From Tetrahymena elliotti 4EA (Eukaryota; Ciliophora; Oligohymenophorea; Hymenostomatida; Tetrahymenidae), in NCBI GenBank assembly GCA_000231825.2, contig JH720348.1, positions 415,596 to 456,937 of the forward strand: DNA of 41,342 nt, written 5' to 3'. The notes under the pieces were generated by a model, which worked only from the letters and a program-made list of their open reading frames with translations, was not told the DNA's origin and ran no database searches. Made by a program: the position numbers and the translations under genes. Positions 23,617 through 35,725 of the stretch are shown piece by piece. The first letter of the stretch is position 1, and every line of letters starts with the position of its first letter.

Positions 23617-26242
23617 TCAAAACCTTATGAAATCTAAAATTTAATCTTATATCTTTTACAGAGCTATAAAAAATTCTTTTTCTTAAGGAATTCTCTATAT
23701 TTTTATGTGTTTAGAATAAAAATAAACGATTTTTAATAGAAGAAAAGAAATTACCATTTCAGAGTTGTCTTAGTAACCATTGCCATAATTAACTATAAAG
23801 GAAAGAAAGTACTTTGTATCTAATTCTTTGGAGAATATTTTCCTAGACAGGATATTAAAAAAGATAGACAAAAAAGCATCAAATGTATCTATTATTATCC
23901 TTTTATTTTGTTCTTCTTATGGAAATATTTGGCTATTATTTTTAATGAAAACATTTCTAAAGATAGAACTAGCCATTGCAAATTTCGATAAACTGTTAAT
24001 ATTACTAGTAGAGTAGTTTATTTCTTTAGCACTCACGCTGTTTCTAACTGTGTTGATAAATTTATTAAGTAAACAGTACGCTTCTTCCTCGTCTTTAATA
24101 TTTTCGCTTTTGAGTTGCTAAGCTTATTAATTTTAACAATTTTTATCCTTCTTAAGGGTTGATATTTCCTCAGCAAATCGATTATTGCTCTTGGAAAAAT
24201 TCCTCTTTTTTTCAGTAGAAAGCTCATGAGCTTTTCTTGAGACCTTCTAATCTTTCTAAAGCTCTTTATCTAAATACATGTCAACATCATTTTATATTAG
24301 CAAATGATAGTCTTTTAAGGATAAAACAGATTTATCTTAAGAAAGAGAAATATCAAAATATTACTCAAAAGACTCAGAATTACTTTTGTCTTTTTTAAAT
24401 TTCTTAATTTTAGCTGAAATTCTATTTGTTGAACTAAATGCCCATATAGTAACCTTTAAATTTAGCTTTATTTTAAGCTAATCAAAATAAATTTCTTGAT
24501 TTTGTAATATTTTATTTAGTTATTCTTATTGCTATTTAGAAATGTCTTGGATGTTTTTTATCAAGAGAATACTATTATTAGATTTAACTAATGAAGGCGC
24601 TATGTCTGATTGCAGCAAACAGTCAAATACATTGAAGCTTTGGAGATATCCAAATGACATCAAAACCTCATTGATTATGATATCAATAAATTAATTTTCA
24701 GATGAAAAAAGAATATTTAATGAATTAATTTCTTGAATATCAAGATTATTTTAAAGTATCTTGTTCGAATTAGCTAGTACGTAGCTCATAACTAAGGCTG
24801 CTTTTAATTACAAAAAATTAAATTTAGCGGAATCATTAAAAAAAGAGTCAACTCCAAACATGAATTGTTTAAATCTAAAATGAAAATTATCATTTCCTTC
24901 ATTTGAATTGTATTTCATTTAACTCTAAGTTTATTCTTACTAAGTGATGCTATCAAATAAACTAACTTAATTAATCATTTATTAATTAAACTGAGCATTC
25001 GCATCTTTAACATTTACAGATATAGTACAACCAAATAAAAATTCAGTAATATTCAAAGGTTGAAATCCCTGTAAAAAATCGTTTTTTGTTTATTTGTTAG
25101 CTGTTACTAGGGAATAATAAGCAATACAGCTATATGTTTGATTTAATTAAAGATTATTGCAGTATTGCTTTTCTACAAACATTTCTATTAATTTACCTTC
25201 TTCTTTTTGTAAGCCATTTGAATTTAATTTACTGCTTTGAGTAAATTTTTCAGGAATGTAAATTAAGATTTTCTGACATAATTCTAGTTTACTTTTTTAT
25301 TTATCTTCAAACATCTCTTAATGACACAAATCGCAAGTCAAATTTTTAGTTTAAAAAGAATTTTATTTCAGGACATATTATGTTAAATTATTTTCAACAA
25401 TATGAAGAATCAAATTAGTGTTTTAAAGCTTATAGTCATCACTACAGCTACAGGAATAAGAGTATCTCTTAATAGAATAATAATTTTCTAAAGGATAAAC
25501 TTTAAGCACTTAAAAATATTCAATTAACATTAACTAACCTTATATTGAAGAGCTATTTTTCAAAGTATTCTGAAGAATGCATTTTTAAGAATATATATTT
25601 AGACTATTGTTTAGATTTCCATTGATAATTTCAATTTCAGGTAGAATCTGCTCTGATCTTATTTATAAATTCTGTAAATATTTATGCTCCAATTATAAGA
25701 CTTTCAAAACATAATCTCTGATGAATTAATCTAAATTAGGAAAATTTTACTATACATACAAAGATAATTCTAAATCCTAATCATTCAATGAAATTATATC
25801 CAACCTAAGAGTGCACTAAAAAACAATATATCCAAGATTAATTGCTTTTTTATCTTTCAAGTCTTATATCTTATTATGTATCTCAATGTTAAAGTCCACG
25901 TCTTCCTCTAAAAACTTTTAAAACTTTTCCATTTCTTTTAATAATATTCACAAATATTAAGTGAATGTTTTAAATAAAAAATATTAATAGAACTTACTTG
26001 ATTAATCTTTTAAACAAATTAATTCTTACTAAAAAATCACTTAAATTATTTATTATTATTATTTTTTTGATTTAAATTTAGCTAGCTAATTAAAATTATG
26101 ATCTCTAAATAAAATAAAATTAATCAAAAAACAAAAAAATAAATAGTTTAAAAATTATTTACTTAGACTAAAAATTAGCTTGGACACTTACTTATTGCTA
26201 CTAAAAATGACAAATATTATTAGAGATAATTTTAAATTTCAT
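23617..26242 (-). CDS. MCM-domain protein of MCMDC2/Mcmd1 type (meiotic)
   Basis: The body is one long exon (23755-25933), a 60-nt intron (23695-23754) and a short last exon. The N-terminal part resembles MCMDC2: a KVQKFLEED start, then a Zn-finger-like set of four Cys (codons near 25450, 25444, 25334, 25325; motifs SCSCSDDY and CDLCHQE). The C-terminal half has the MCM AAA+ outline: FGVDSFF and LKAALVMSYVLANS, a beta-strand NSILLIKNIQDIS where Walker B should be, and WAFSSTN where sensor 1 sits. No Walker A GKS/T and no DE are present, as in MCMDC2. Family members (fly Mei-217/218-REC, Tetrahymena Mcmd1) act in meiotic recombination. The 5' end is not settled. An intron (25934-25997) adds an exon reading FKRLIK in frame, and ATG 26242 is the first in-frame Met beyond it, but 26020-26200 looks non-coding, so another intron is likely. 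Confidence 0.8.
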
Positions 26243-26889
26243 TTAATAATTATTTTTACAAGTAAATCACTTCCTTAAGCTAGAAATTAAATATTAAGTT
26301 TAATTTTTACTTGGAAGGATTTTTTATTTAAAATCTACAAACAATCCATTTATGTAAGCTTAATTTTAGACTATTAATTATTATAAAAAATGAAAAATCC
26401 TAATTAATAATCCAACTCTATGTCAAACAAAATAGTAATGCTAAATTAAATTCCTCAAAAGCTTAATAAAATGAAAAAAATGAATACTAACTATAATATA
26501 TCTTATGTTTAATTAATTTTGATAAAAAAATTAGTTGCTGATACTGATATTTTTTTTGTTAACTTTTATTATTTTTTAAATTTTTGAATAAATTGGATGA
26601 GATATTTTAATAAATTCAAAACTATTTTTCATAGTTGTTATTTTGATAAATTTGCTCATGTTGTAAATTATCTGAGGTAAAAAATTTTCATCTTGAAAGC
26701 AGTGAAAGATAGATAAATAAAAATGAAGAAGTGATAAATAATAAAAATGAAGTAACTCTTTTGCTCAAGTTTAGAGAAAGAGAGAAAATAATGAAAAAGG
26801 ATGTATTATATATAAATATATAATGAATTAATTAATATTTTATTTACATGATAGTTTATTTAGTTAGTACATATTAATTACAATTTAAA
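26243..26889. other. AT-rich spacer
   Basis: No gene seen. It carries the 5' flank of the MCM-like gene and the 3' flank of the coiled-coil gene. An A/G-rich patch at 26690-26800 (repeats around gaagtgataaata and aaaatgaag) is the only local structure. Confidence 0.45.
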
Positions 26890-29800
26890 TCAGCTAAAAT
26901 AATTTTTGGAGCCTTTACCACTGTAATATCCTCCTTAGTACTCATTTTGTTTAGCATATCTATCTTATTTTTAATATTATTAAGGATATCCTAATTGATG
27001 GTGGTCGAACTAATCCTTTTTGAGAGCTTAAATCTAATTAAAAATAGTAAAATATTAAGTTTACAGAAAAAATAATAGAAAAAAAATAAATTACTTCTCT
27101 GTCTTTCATACTTAAGATAGACTTTAATTCTTCTAAATCTCTAGATTTCTGTTATGTATTAATCTGCATATTTTAGTTAAAACTCTAATAAGAGCTTCTT
27201 TAAGTGATTTGGGAAGATTGTTGTGAAGAAGAAGAAGAAGATGTATAGTTATGTAATTAGGTAATAATTTCTTCCATTTAAAATTCCATATCTTCAACTA
27301 AATGATTAATTTCTATATCATCATAGTATCTCTCTTTAATATAGCCTGAGACAGATTTATGAATATCATTTAGCATAGTCACTTACACTTGTAAGCTTAT
27401 TAATTCTTGTCTTCTACTATGTTATAATTATTTCATTTCTTTTATCTTTTTTTCATAATATTCAATGTTCTATTGCATCTTAAACTTCAAAGACTAAACA
27501 TTCTCAGAATTTTCTTAATTATTCCCCAATTCCATTCTGAATTTTTCAATTATTTACTATTTTATTAATTTTGCATTGACATATTTCAAAAATTAAATCA
27601 AATTGAAATCTTACTTCCATTTCTTGCATCTTCTTTTCTTATATCATATTTTAAGATTTTTAATGCTCCAATTAAAGTGATAAGTTTCTTTTTTCTGAAT
27701 AAAACTATTAAGTTTATTTTTCTATATTATCCTTCACTTCATCATGCAGCTTTCTCTTTAAACTATCATTTTCCTTTTCAATATTCTTTAAAAAATACAA
27801 AATTATTAATAAAACATAATCTAATCTTAAGTTTATTTAAGAAATGATCAATTCTTATTTTCTTTTAAAATTTTGAAATTAACATTATCTTTAAGATAAA
27901 TAAATTTATAATTCTAAGGGCAAATATAAACTCCAATAATTTAATATTTACATACTACTCTATTAGAAAATTTAATAATATCTAAGTTAATTCATCATTT
28001 CAATTTTTCAAATAAAAATATTTCAAAATAAATTTGTATTTAGTTTAGTTTAAATAGAAAATTAAACCTTTGATTAGTTAGAATGCATTAAAATTTTATT
28101 ATTTTTAATAAAATCTGCTAAAAAATATTTAAATCATGAAAGAATATTTTTTTGTTGCAACAATTTCTTAAGGAATAAAATGTAAATTTTGGATTTACTT
28201 AAATCATTTCATTGAGTTGCTTGATGGCTTCTTCTTTTTGATTGATAATTTAGCCTTTTTCTTTGGCTATTTATTCGAAATTGGTGCACTTGGTTTATAC
28301 TTTTTCAAGTTCGTTATTAGTTTCTTCTAGGGTTTATGTGAGAGTATAGATATTGTCTTTCGCATCTTCGAATTTTTATTTGTAGGATTCAAATTGATTT
28401 TAAATGAATGTGTTAGATTGAGCTGATTGTTTGAAGCTTTGAATTTGTTCTTAGTAATTATGAATTTCATTTTGTTTTTTAGTATCATTATCAAGAAGCA
28501 CCTTCTTTTCTGTTTAGAGTTATTCAATAATTTTTTCAAATTCTTCAATTTTAAGGGAGAATTAGCTATTATTGTAGTCAATTTAACCTTTTAATTGCAT
28601 GATTTATTCTTTAAGTTCTTCATTTTATTCTTTAATTTAATTATTTGAGCTATTTTTTTCTTTTTGGAGTTTTTCAATAGCTGATTTTTGTTCTTGGATT
28701 TGCTCATTTTGTTTTTGGTTTTATTCAATGAGCATTTGTCTGTGGTTTTCTATTTATTCTTTTAGGAGTTCAATTTATTACAAAGATTCATTTAATTATT
28801 CTATTTCTTAATCCTTTTATTTATTTTCTTCTTAAAGATATTCATTTTATTCCTTTAATTGCTATTGCTCAAATTAATTTTATTGTCTCTATGCTTTTTA
28901 TTCAGCTTCAGTTAATTCTTCTTCTAATTTCTCATTTTCGGATTTCAATTTTTCAATGAAATCAATGAGATTAGATTTTTCAGCTTTCAAATCTTCGAGA
29001 TCATTTCTATCAAATCTTAAGATTTCAATCTAATCTTTTAATGATTGATTTTCTTATTCTAGTTCCTAGCTTCTTTCTTTCATTTAAATCATCTTTTAAA
29101 ACTCTGAATCTCTCTAAAAAACATGCAATTTTTCTTCTTTTTCTAAAAGCTTTTACTTAATTACCTATTATCAATATTTCCGTTAAAAATTAAGCATTAA
29201 ACAATAAAATATTTAATTTACTTGTAATTCCATGTAAATATCAATGTGACTTAGATTCTAAGAAGAATTACCCGTTTTAAAAAAATTCATAAAACCATAT
29301 TCACTTAACTTTCTTTCTAATTCATTTTTTAATATGGATATTTATGTTCTTTATTCTTCTGAGTTTAACATTTCTTTATGAAGATTTTATTCTAAATATA
29401 AAATCTTTTCATTTGCTTTTTCTAAATCAGTTTCTTTATTTGAATTGCTAGTAATTGAATTATATTCATCTTAACAATACTGTTATTAGTTAGGTAAGTT
29501 CTTCATATTTTCTTTGTTCGATGAATTACTATACACTCTGCTAGAATTCAAAGGTTTACCCTTAACTGGCACGTTGATAGAAGATATTTAATTATTCACA
29601 AAACTATTCTTTAAAGGTTAAGGTGGAAGTTGATTGTCAAAAATTCTTTTTCTATTAGTATTGTTTTGGGTTGAGATGTTCATGCTATTGTAATTATAAT
29701 TTTCATTGTTTGTGCTAGAGTTGCTGCGTGAATGAGATAAAAATTGTTGTTAGCTTTACAAGTTTTAAGCATTGCTTAATTTTTATTCGAAAGCTAAACG

Positions 29801-30251
29801 TAGATTAGACTAAACAGGAACATTTTATTTATTATACATAGTCTAATCAATCAAAATAGGTCCACCATTTTTAAACATCTCAAATCTCTAAGAAATTTAT
29901 TCAAGATTTTAAGCAAAATTAGGTGAATGAATAGGTCCATGTACATCTTCTCTTTGAGTGTCTTGATTAAAATTATTAACTTAAAACAAGCTAAATTCAA
30001 ATAATTTAATTACTCTAAGATGACTTTTAGCTTGCACAAGAAAAGCTTCTTCCACTTCTTTATGGATTTTGTTAAAATACCAAAGAATTTCTTAAGGGAG
30101 ATTCTTCCACTTATGTCATATTTCTTTCAAAATTGCTAGATTCACATCTAGTGCTTTTATCTTCAAAATTACCTTCTGTCTTTATGCTCTTATAACCCCT
30201 AAAAGATTACATATTTATAGAATTTCCTTGGCTCTCCTTGAGCTTTTGCAT
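26890..30251 (-). CDS. Long coiled-coil protein, six exons
   Basis: Exons 30014-30251, 29222-29961, 28199-29164, 27615-27785, 27095-27556 and 26890-27033 give 906 residues; introns 52, 57, 413, 58 and 61 nt, phases consistent. Residues 1-290 are Ser/Asn/Gln-rich with an RSGRSFSCAS patch. From about 300 to 790 there is an almost continuous heptad-rich coiled coil of Glu, Lys, Gln, Leu and Ile (for example QMLIEQNQKQNEQIQEQKS). The C-terminus is Ser-rich (TSSSSSSQQSS), then a Gly/Tyr/Gln tail (NEYQGGYYSGKGSKNYF). No catalytic domain seen. Such proteins in ciliates are often basal-body, cortical or ciliary scaffolds, but nothing here proves that. The ATG follows a T-rich AG, so a further 5' non-coding exon is possible. 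Standard-code ORFs on both strands here are shadows. Confidence 0.85.
27786..28198 (-). other. 413-nt intron of the coiled-coil gene
   Basis: The donor GTAAATCC follows an LNEMIQ codon run and the acceptor TTTAAAG precedes NIEKEND, keeping the coiled coil in register. The intron is extremely A/T-rich; no repeat or nested gene seen. Confidence 0.7.
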
Positions 30252-30889
30252 CTAAAAAACAAAAAATATTTTAACTTTAGTTCAAACCAACTCAATTTAA
30301 ATTACATGATCTCTAAGACTTAAGTTAACCTTCATTTAATCTGTTAAATTAGTCAATAAATAAACCCTATCTTAAATTTTTTTTCTATGAATTATTTATT
30401 TATTTGTTTGCTTGCTTGCTTGCTTGTTGATTAATTTATTAAAATTTTTGGATGAAAATAATAGTTTACATAGAAATAGTCAATCAATATATTAATAAAT
30501 GTACCTATTAATCATTCAATAAATGAATGAATAATTCAATCTATTTATCTTGATTGATATCTCTAAATGGACTTTTTAATTTAAATAAACTTCTCTGGAA
30601 TGTTTTTTGAATTCAAAATCACATGCAAAAATTTAACGTATAAATTTTAGAACTCATAAGTCAATATTAACTAATAAATAGATAGAATGAATGAATAATT
30701 AATTTGTTAGTTTATAGGTATGAGTGTATGTAATATGTAAGTAAATAGGTTGGTGGTTAATTAATTGGCTTTATTCACCAAAAATTTTATTAGGTTTTTA
30801 TTTAATTAAACAAATTTGATAAATAATTGAATTGATTTTTGGAAATTATTAATTGAATTTTAATTTATAATTTGATTGCCTTAATATTT
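30252..30889. other. Spacer with CTTG microsatellite
   Basis: Contains a TTTG/CTTG tetranucleotide run at about 30401-30428 and TGAA runs near 30520 and 30690. No gene. Confidence 0.5.
30401..30428. repeat. TTTG/CTTG microsatellite
   Basis: Two TTTG units followed by five CTTG-type units, in the spacer between the coiled-coil and PX genes. Confidence 0.8.
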
Positions 30890-33800
30890 TCAGTGATTTG
30901 AAGGGCTTAATTATCCTGCATATTGCTTTAGCTCATCTATCATCAATGAATTTAAATGACTTTCTAATTGCTCAGATTAATCTAATCTATCTCTAGAATT
31001 TATCATGTCTTCTATTATTTCAGATTTTTCTAATTATTATGGTTTGCTTAATATTCCTTGTGATATTGATTTAGGAGACTGAGAAACAAGGAGCAATTCT
31101 AAAGGCTAACTAACTATAGAGAAGAATTATCTAAAGAAATAACAAGAATCTATATTATGTATTTTAAATAGCTTATTCATGTATTCTTGGAGGTCTAGCT
31201 ACCTCTTTTCCTTGGGAATGTTTGTGTTGAAATTAGATATCTTAGGGGGAAGGCTAGGTAGATGATCTGCAATATGAGAAAACTTTTATTCAATAAATTC
31301 ATGAAGTTTTACAAATTCTTTAAATCTCTTTTCAATTTGCCCTCTTTTGTTTTCATTCTCATAGATAATGAATTTATAAACTGTAAACCCTTTACTCTCT
31401 TTATCAGTCATTTAAATGAAAGACCCACTGCTCTCAGCTCTCCATTTATTATAGCTGCAGCGATAAATATTACCTGTTCCAACATACCATATTTTACTAC
31501 CCACTGACTTAGTTATGAAGGGGTGCAATTAGTTAAATAATATATTTTCTTTATGATACTCCTCTTCATTTAGCAAAATACATAAATAAAGATGAAGTTT
31601 ATTCATTCTTTCTTATAATGACACTGAATTTGTTTTTATTATTTTTGAAGGGAATTTAGGCATGTCTTAAAAGTGTTGCTTCAAAGTCTAATGCATTTAC
31701 CTCATTTCACTGTATCTCATTTGCAATTTCACATGGCATTTATTATTCAAATTGATAATTTTTATTTAATACTTCACATATTCTATATTTTTCTATTTAT
31801 TAAAATTATTTCAGAACTTAAAAGTAATTTTTTAAGTAAAATCTTAAAACTAAAAAAATAATATTTCAAAATTACCTCTTCACTTTTATCAAAGATCACA
31901 TCAAAATATTCTTAATTCTTTGAATCAATATTGAACGATTGTGTTTGATTATGAGCAGATTCATTCCTTTGATTTACTCTTTCAAAGTAATCTTGTCTTT
32001 CTTTTTATTTTTTAAAAAAATTCAAATATTTTTCTCAGAAGATATTTTTAACATTAACATTTTTTATTTATTTTTCAATTAAATTTTTTTTATTTCTTTG
32101 AAAACATTTTCTTAAAAAATAATTTGCAATAAAACATATTCTTTTTTTTGATCACTAAATTATTTTTTTCAACTGTTCTTCAATTAATTCCCATTTTTTT
32201 ATTATTTGAAAAGCATTTGCTTTAAAAAAATAATTTGCATATTCTTCTTATTCATATCAAGAGATTAAATAAATTATTTCTCTCAACTGTTTTTAAAAAT
32301 CACAATTTCTATTCATTCATTTTCAATGTAATTTTCTTTGAATAATAATAACATTGCTTAAAAAATAATTTGCCATAATAGATATTCTTTTTTGATAACT
32401 AAATTATTTTTTTCAACTGCTTTTCAAATCATTTCCATTTTTTTTATTTGAAAAGCATTTGCTTTATTTGCATTAAAGAGATTCTTAATATTATTCATAG
32501 AGATCAAATAAATTATTTCTCGAAACTGCTTTTAAAAATCACAATTTTTATTCATTTTTTCAATTAAATCTTTTTTATTTCTTTTAAAAATTATTTGTTT
32601 AAAAAACATCTCCTAAATAGTGATCAAATAAATTATTTTTCAAAACTATCTTTAAAATTAATAATTTTTATTCGCTTTTCAATGAAATTTTTTATTATTT
32701 TAGAAGCAATATTTGCCTTAAAATATAATTTGCCTAAAAAAATATTCTTAATTCTTAATTGAAAGAAATCAGGTTCATGAAAATACCTCAATTAAAATAA
32801 AAGAAATGAAAAAATCTAAGGATAAATTTACTTGGGTTGTTATTTTTTAATTCTAGGTAGTATTATTTGAGGTCCATTTCACTTATTTTAATGAATTCAA
32901 GGAAGCACAGATAGTAGAAGTTAGGGTTATTACAGACAAACTTCAAGAATTATTTTAATTTATTACTTAGACTCTCTATCTGACTGTATTCTAGAGTGAT
33001 ACTATTTGTGCAAAGAAGATTAATTTTGTTAATATCTTCTATGGTAGATTCTGTTACTGCTTCGTCTCTTTTAATTTCTTCATTCAAGTCATCTTGTAAT
33101 TAAACAAATTCTGAATACTCTTTTGTAATTGTATACTCTTTTAAGCTGCTAACCATTCCATACAGTTAATTAGTATTATTTGAACCTGAGAAAGTTCTCC
33201 TAGGATTGAGAACAACCCTGATTTTGAATTATAAGCTATTATGCTAAGTAGTGAAACCAGGTAATATAAATACTTCTATTTCATTATTAGAGGATCCCTG
33301 ATCAGAATCATCCACAAAGTTCAAATGACTAGGTGATTAAATTAGAGGAGCTTAAATTTAATTAGTTTCAAGATCCCACACAATTAAACTCATTTCCATG
33401 AATTCTTAAATGTCTTATCTTTTGATAAAGATATAGATAGAAATCACAATTTAAATCCCAGCTCTTGCTAAAAAAGAAATAATTCTGACTAGCTCAAAAG
33501 AATCTGATTCATCCTAATTCATAAACAAACAAACAATATTCTTTACATTATTTATTCAATGTAAAATCATTCAATTTATTTACTAATTAATTATTGTTTG
33601 ATTGATTGAATGAATGTTCAAAGCCAAAAAAATTAGAATATTAAGTAAAAATTAATAATAGATTGACTTTGTTGTTTAAAAAATTTTTTAAAAAAAGGAA
33701 ATTTGAATTACCTTAAGTATGAAGAGATACAAAACTAAAATGATAGAAACAATCATTTGGCCAATCCAATATATTTTATGGTAAATCATTAAAGGTATTT

Positions 33801-34134
33801 TTGATTAAAACTCCATGTTTTCTATATAAATTTGATAAGACCCCACAATGATTGGAATAATCCAAATAATTATATACAATTTATAATCCTCATCACTATC
33901 AATCAATAAGATAGGAATATCACAAAGCTACAAGATAACCATGTTTATGTAGGCTAATATGTTTACTACTTAAAACATTATACGATAATTTTTATACTTT
34001 CTAGAGTAAGATTGAAAATTTTATTAAGCTATTGTTTTCAAGCACTATTTTCTTAGATATAGAGGCACACAAAAAAGAAGAGATAAAATAGGTATAAATA
34101 ACTCTATTATGAAAACCACTGAATCGTATTACAT
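30890..34134 (-). CDS. Membrane protein with three tandem PX domains
   Basis: Exons 33712-34134, 32832-33513, 31876-32033 and 30890-31792 give 721 residues; introns 198, 798 and 83 nt. The N-terminal 175 residues hold about five hydrophobic helices (about 6-28, 55-80, 90-108, 120-140, 148-172). Three phox-homology domains follow: about 220-350 (with KEYSEF), 410-515 (MRYSEM) and 545-650 (KRFKEF). Each has the core of beta strands, the R/K-Y/F-S/K-E turn, a helix, and the later L...L..Y....L helices. Only the third keeps the basic Arg (577) in RF and a proline loop, LPSLPPK (about 600-605). PX domains bind phosphoinositides, usually PI3P, on endosomes. I infer an integral endosomal or vacuolar protein with one good and two degenerate lipid-binding modules. 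A Ser/Gln/Glu-rich tail with a helix ends it. Membrane-PX-PX-PX is not an arrangement I know. Confidence 0.85.
32045..32770. repeat. Diverged tandem repeats filling the 798-nt PX-gene intron
   Basis: Recurring blocks in the same order include attcatttttcaat followed by aaattttttttatt, then aaaaaataatttgc, a short ttcttttttgat block, aaattatttttttcaact, and gaaaagcatttgcttt. The unit is about 240-260 bp and itself looks like two related halves of about 125 bp. About three copies are visible, the last shortened. They lie wholly within intron 32034-32831. Confidence 0.75.
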
Positions 34135-35725
34135 TTTATGATCTTATTAATTATCAATCTTTTATTATCTTTCCCTCTAAAATATATTTTATTTAACTTA
34201 AGCAATTTGACTTGTTTATTCCTGCTCCCTTTTTTATTAGCTATTTGCCTATTTGTTACTTACTTGCTATTTTTTTCAGTTTAATTTAGCTATTATCTTA
34301 ATATCTTCAGATAATAAATTTTCTCTATCTAAAAAATAATAATCAAACAAACAAACAAATAATTATAATCATATAAATTAAGTTCATATGCCTTATTTAC
34401 AAGCATTCACACATATATAATTATAATAAATTCCTTTATTAATTAATTTATCAATTTGATTATTTGCTATTACCTTTTGGTGAACTATTTTGCAAAACTA
34501 AATTGATGTAATTACATCCAATTCATTCTTTTTTAAATAAGATAATAATAGCACATACTTAAACACTATAAGTAAAGTAATTTGAATGGTTGTAATATAA
34601 AATTTTTATATCTTTTATAGTAAATAAATAATGTTGCTTTTTAAAATACTTAATTTTATTGGTTTTTTATAGCTAAATTTTACATACTTTGATAAAGCTT
34701 AAAATTGACATATTTGAAAATATATTTAAGCTAGCTTATTAAATGCAAAAGCTTAATTTTATCCTTTTCATCTAAATTTTATATTTTAACTGTTTTTTTC
34801 ATTAACTTTTAAATGTTAACAATTTTTTACAATATTATTTTATTTAAAACCATCTCACTATGGAATTTAATCGAAAATCAAAATATAATAAAATAGAATT
34901 TTATTGATGCCAATTTAATTGAAATAGATTAAATAATTAGAATAGGTTTTAAAAAAACTTTAAAATTTAATTTTTAATGAGGAAATCTAAATTTTTCTAA
35001 AAATAAAAAAAATTTGCTGATAATTTTCATTAAAAATAAAAATTATTTGTTTTTAAACACCAATTATATTGTCTCAATTATTATTTAAAATATTAAATTT
35101 ATGAATAAATATGTACGATTAATAAGAATAGATTTTTATCAATGCTATTTTCATCACAATCATATTGAAATTTTTTTATAAAATTAAGGCTTAATGCAAA
35201 ATGTATTATTGCTTCATTTAGAATACATAAACTTTTGTATTAGGAGCTTTTGTAAAATGAAAAATTAAAATAAAAAATTTAGGATAAAGTATGTAAATTA
35301 ATTGGTTTACAAGTCTTTTTTATCTGATAAGTAGAAGTATTTTTAAAAAGCTTTTATTTTGATGTTTTTTACTTTTAATGGTAGTATTTATTTAATTTAA
35401 TGGCATTATTATGAAATAGAATATTAAAATGGATTAATATTTGTAGATATGTATTAGTAAATGACCGACTTTATAAAAATACATGTATGAGATGATGTTT
35501 AATTATTGGTATGTTTTGTTGATATGTTTAAAAGAAGTATGTTAAAAAGTGTTCTTTCTATTTAAAATTAAGGTCCTTGTTTCCAATATTTTTGTTTGCT
35601 TGTTTGTTAGTAAAGACTAATACGAACAATAAATACAGTGTGAATTTTATTAATTTATATTTCAATTAAAAACTTACAGTTGAATCTCGATATTGCAAAT
35701 AGCAAACAAAATTAAGGTTTAAATA
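34135..35725. other. Promoter spacer between divergent PX and TTLL genes
   Basis: About 1.6 kb of A/T sequence. It has an (AAAC)n run near 34348-34362 and a TTTG run near 35597-35608. The 34140-34330 part is pyrimidine-rich on the plus strand, the mirror (on the coding strand) of the purine-rich leader seen before eL31. No gene found. Confidence 0.5.

Noticed and set aside
31262..31861. Plus-strand ORFs of 81 and 62 codons
   Set aside because: They lie opposite the PX2/PX3 exon of the minus-strand PX gene, whose frame is long and has conserved motifs. They are antisense shadows.
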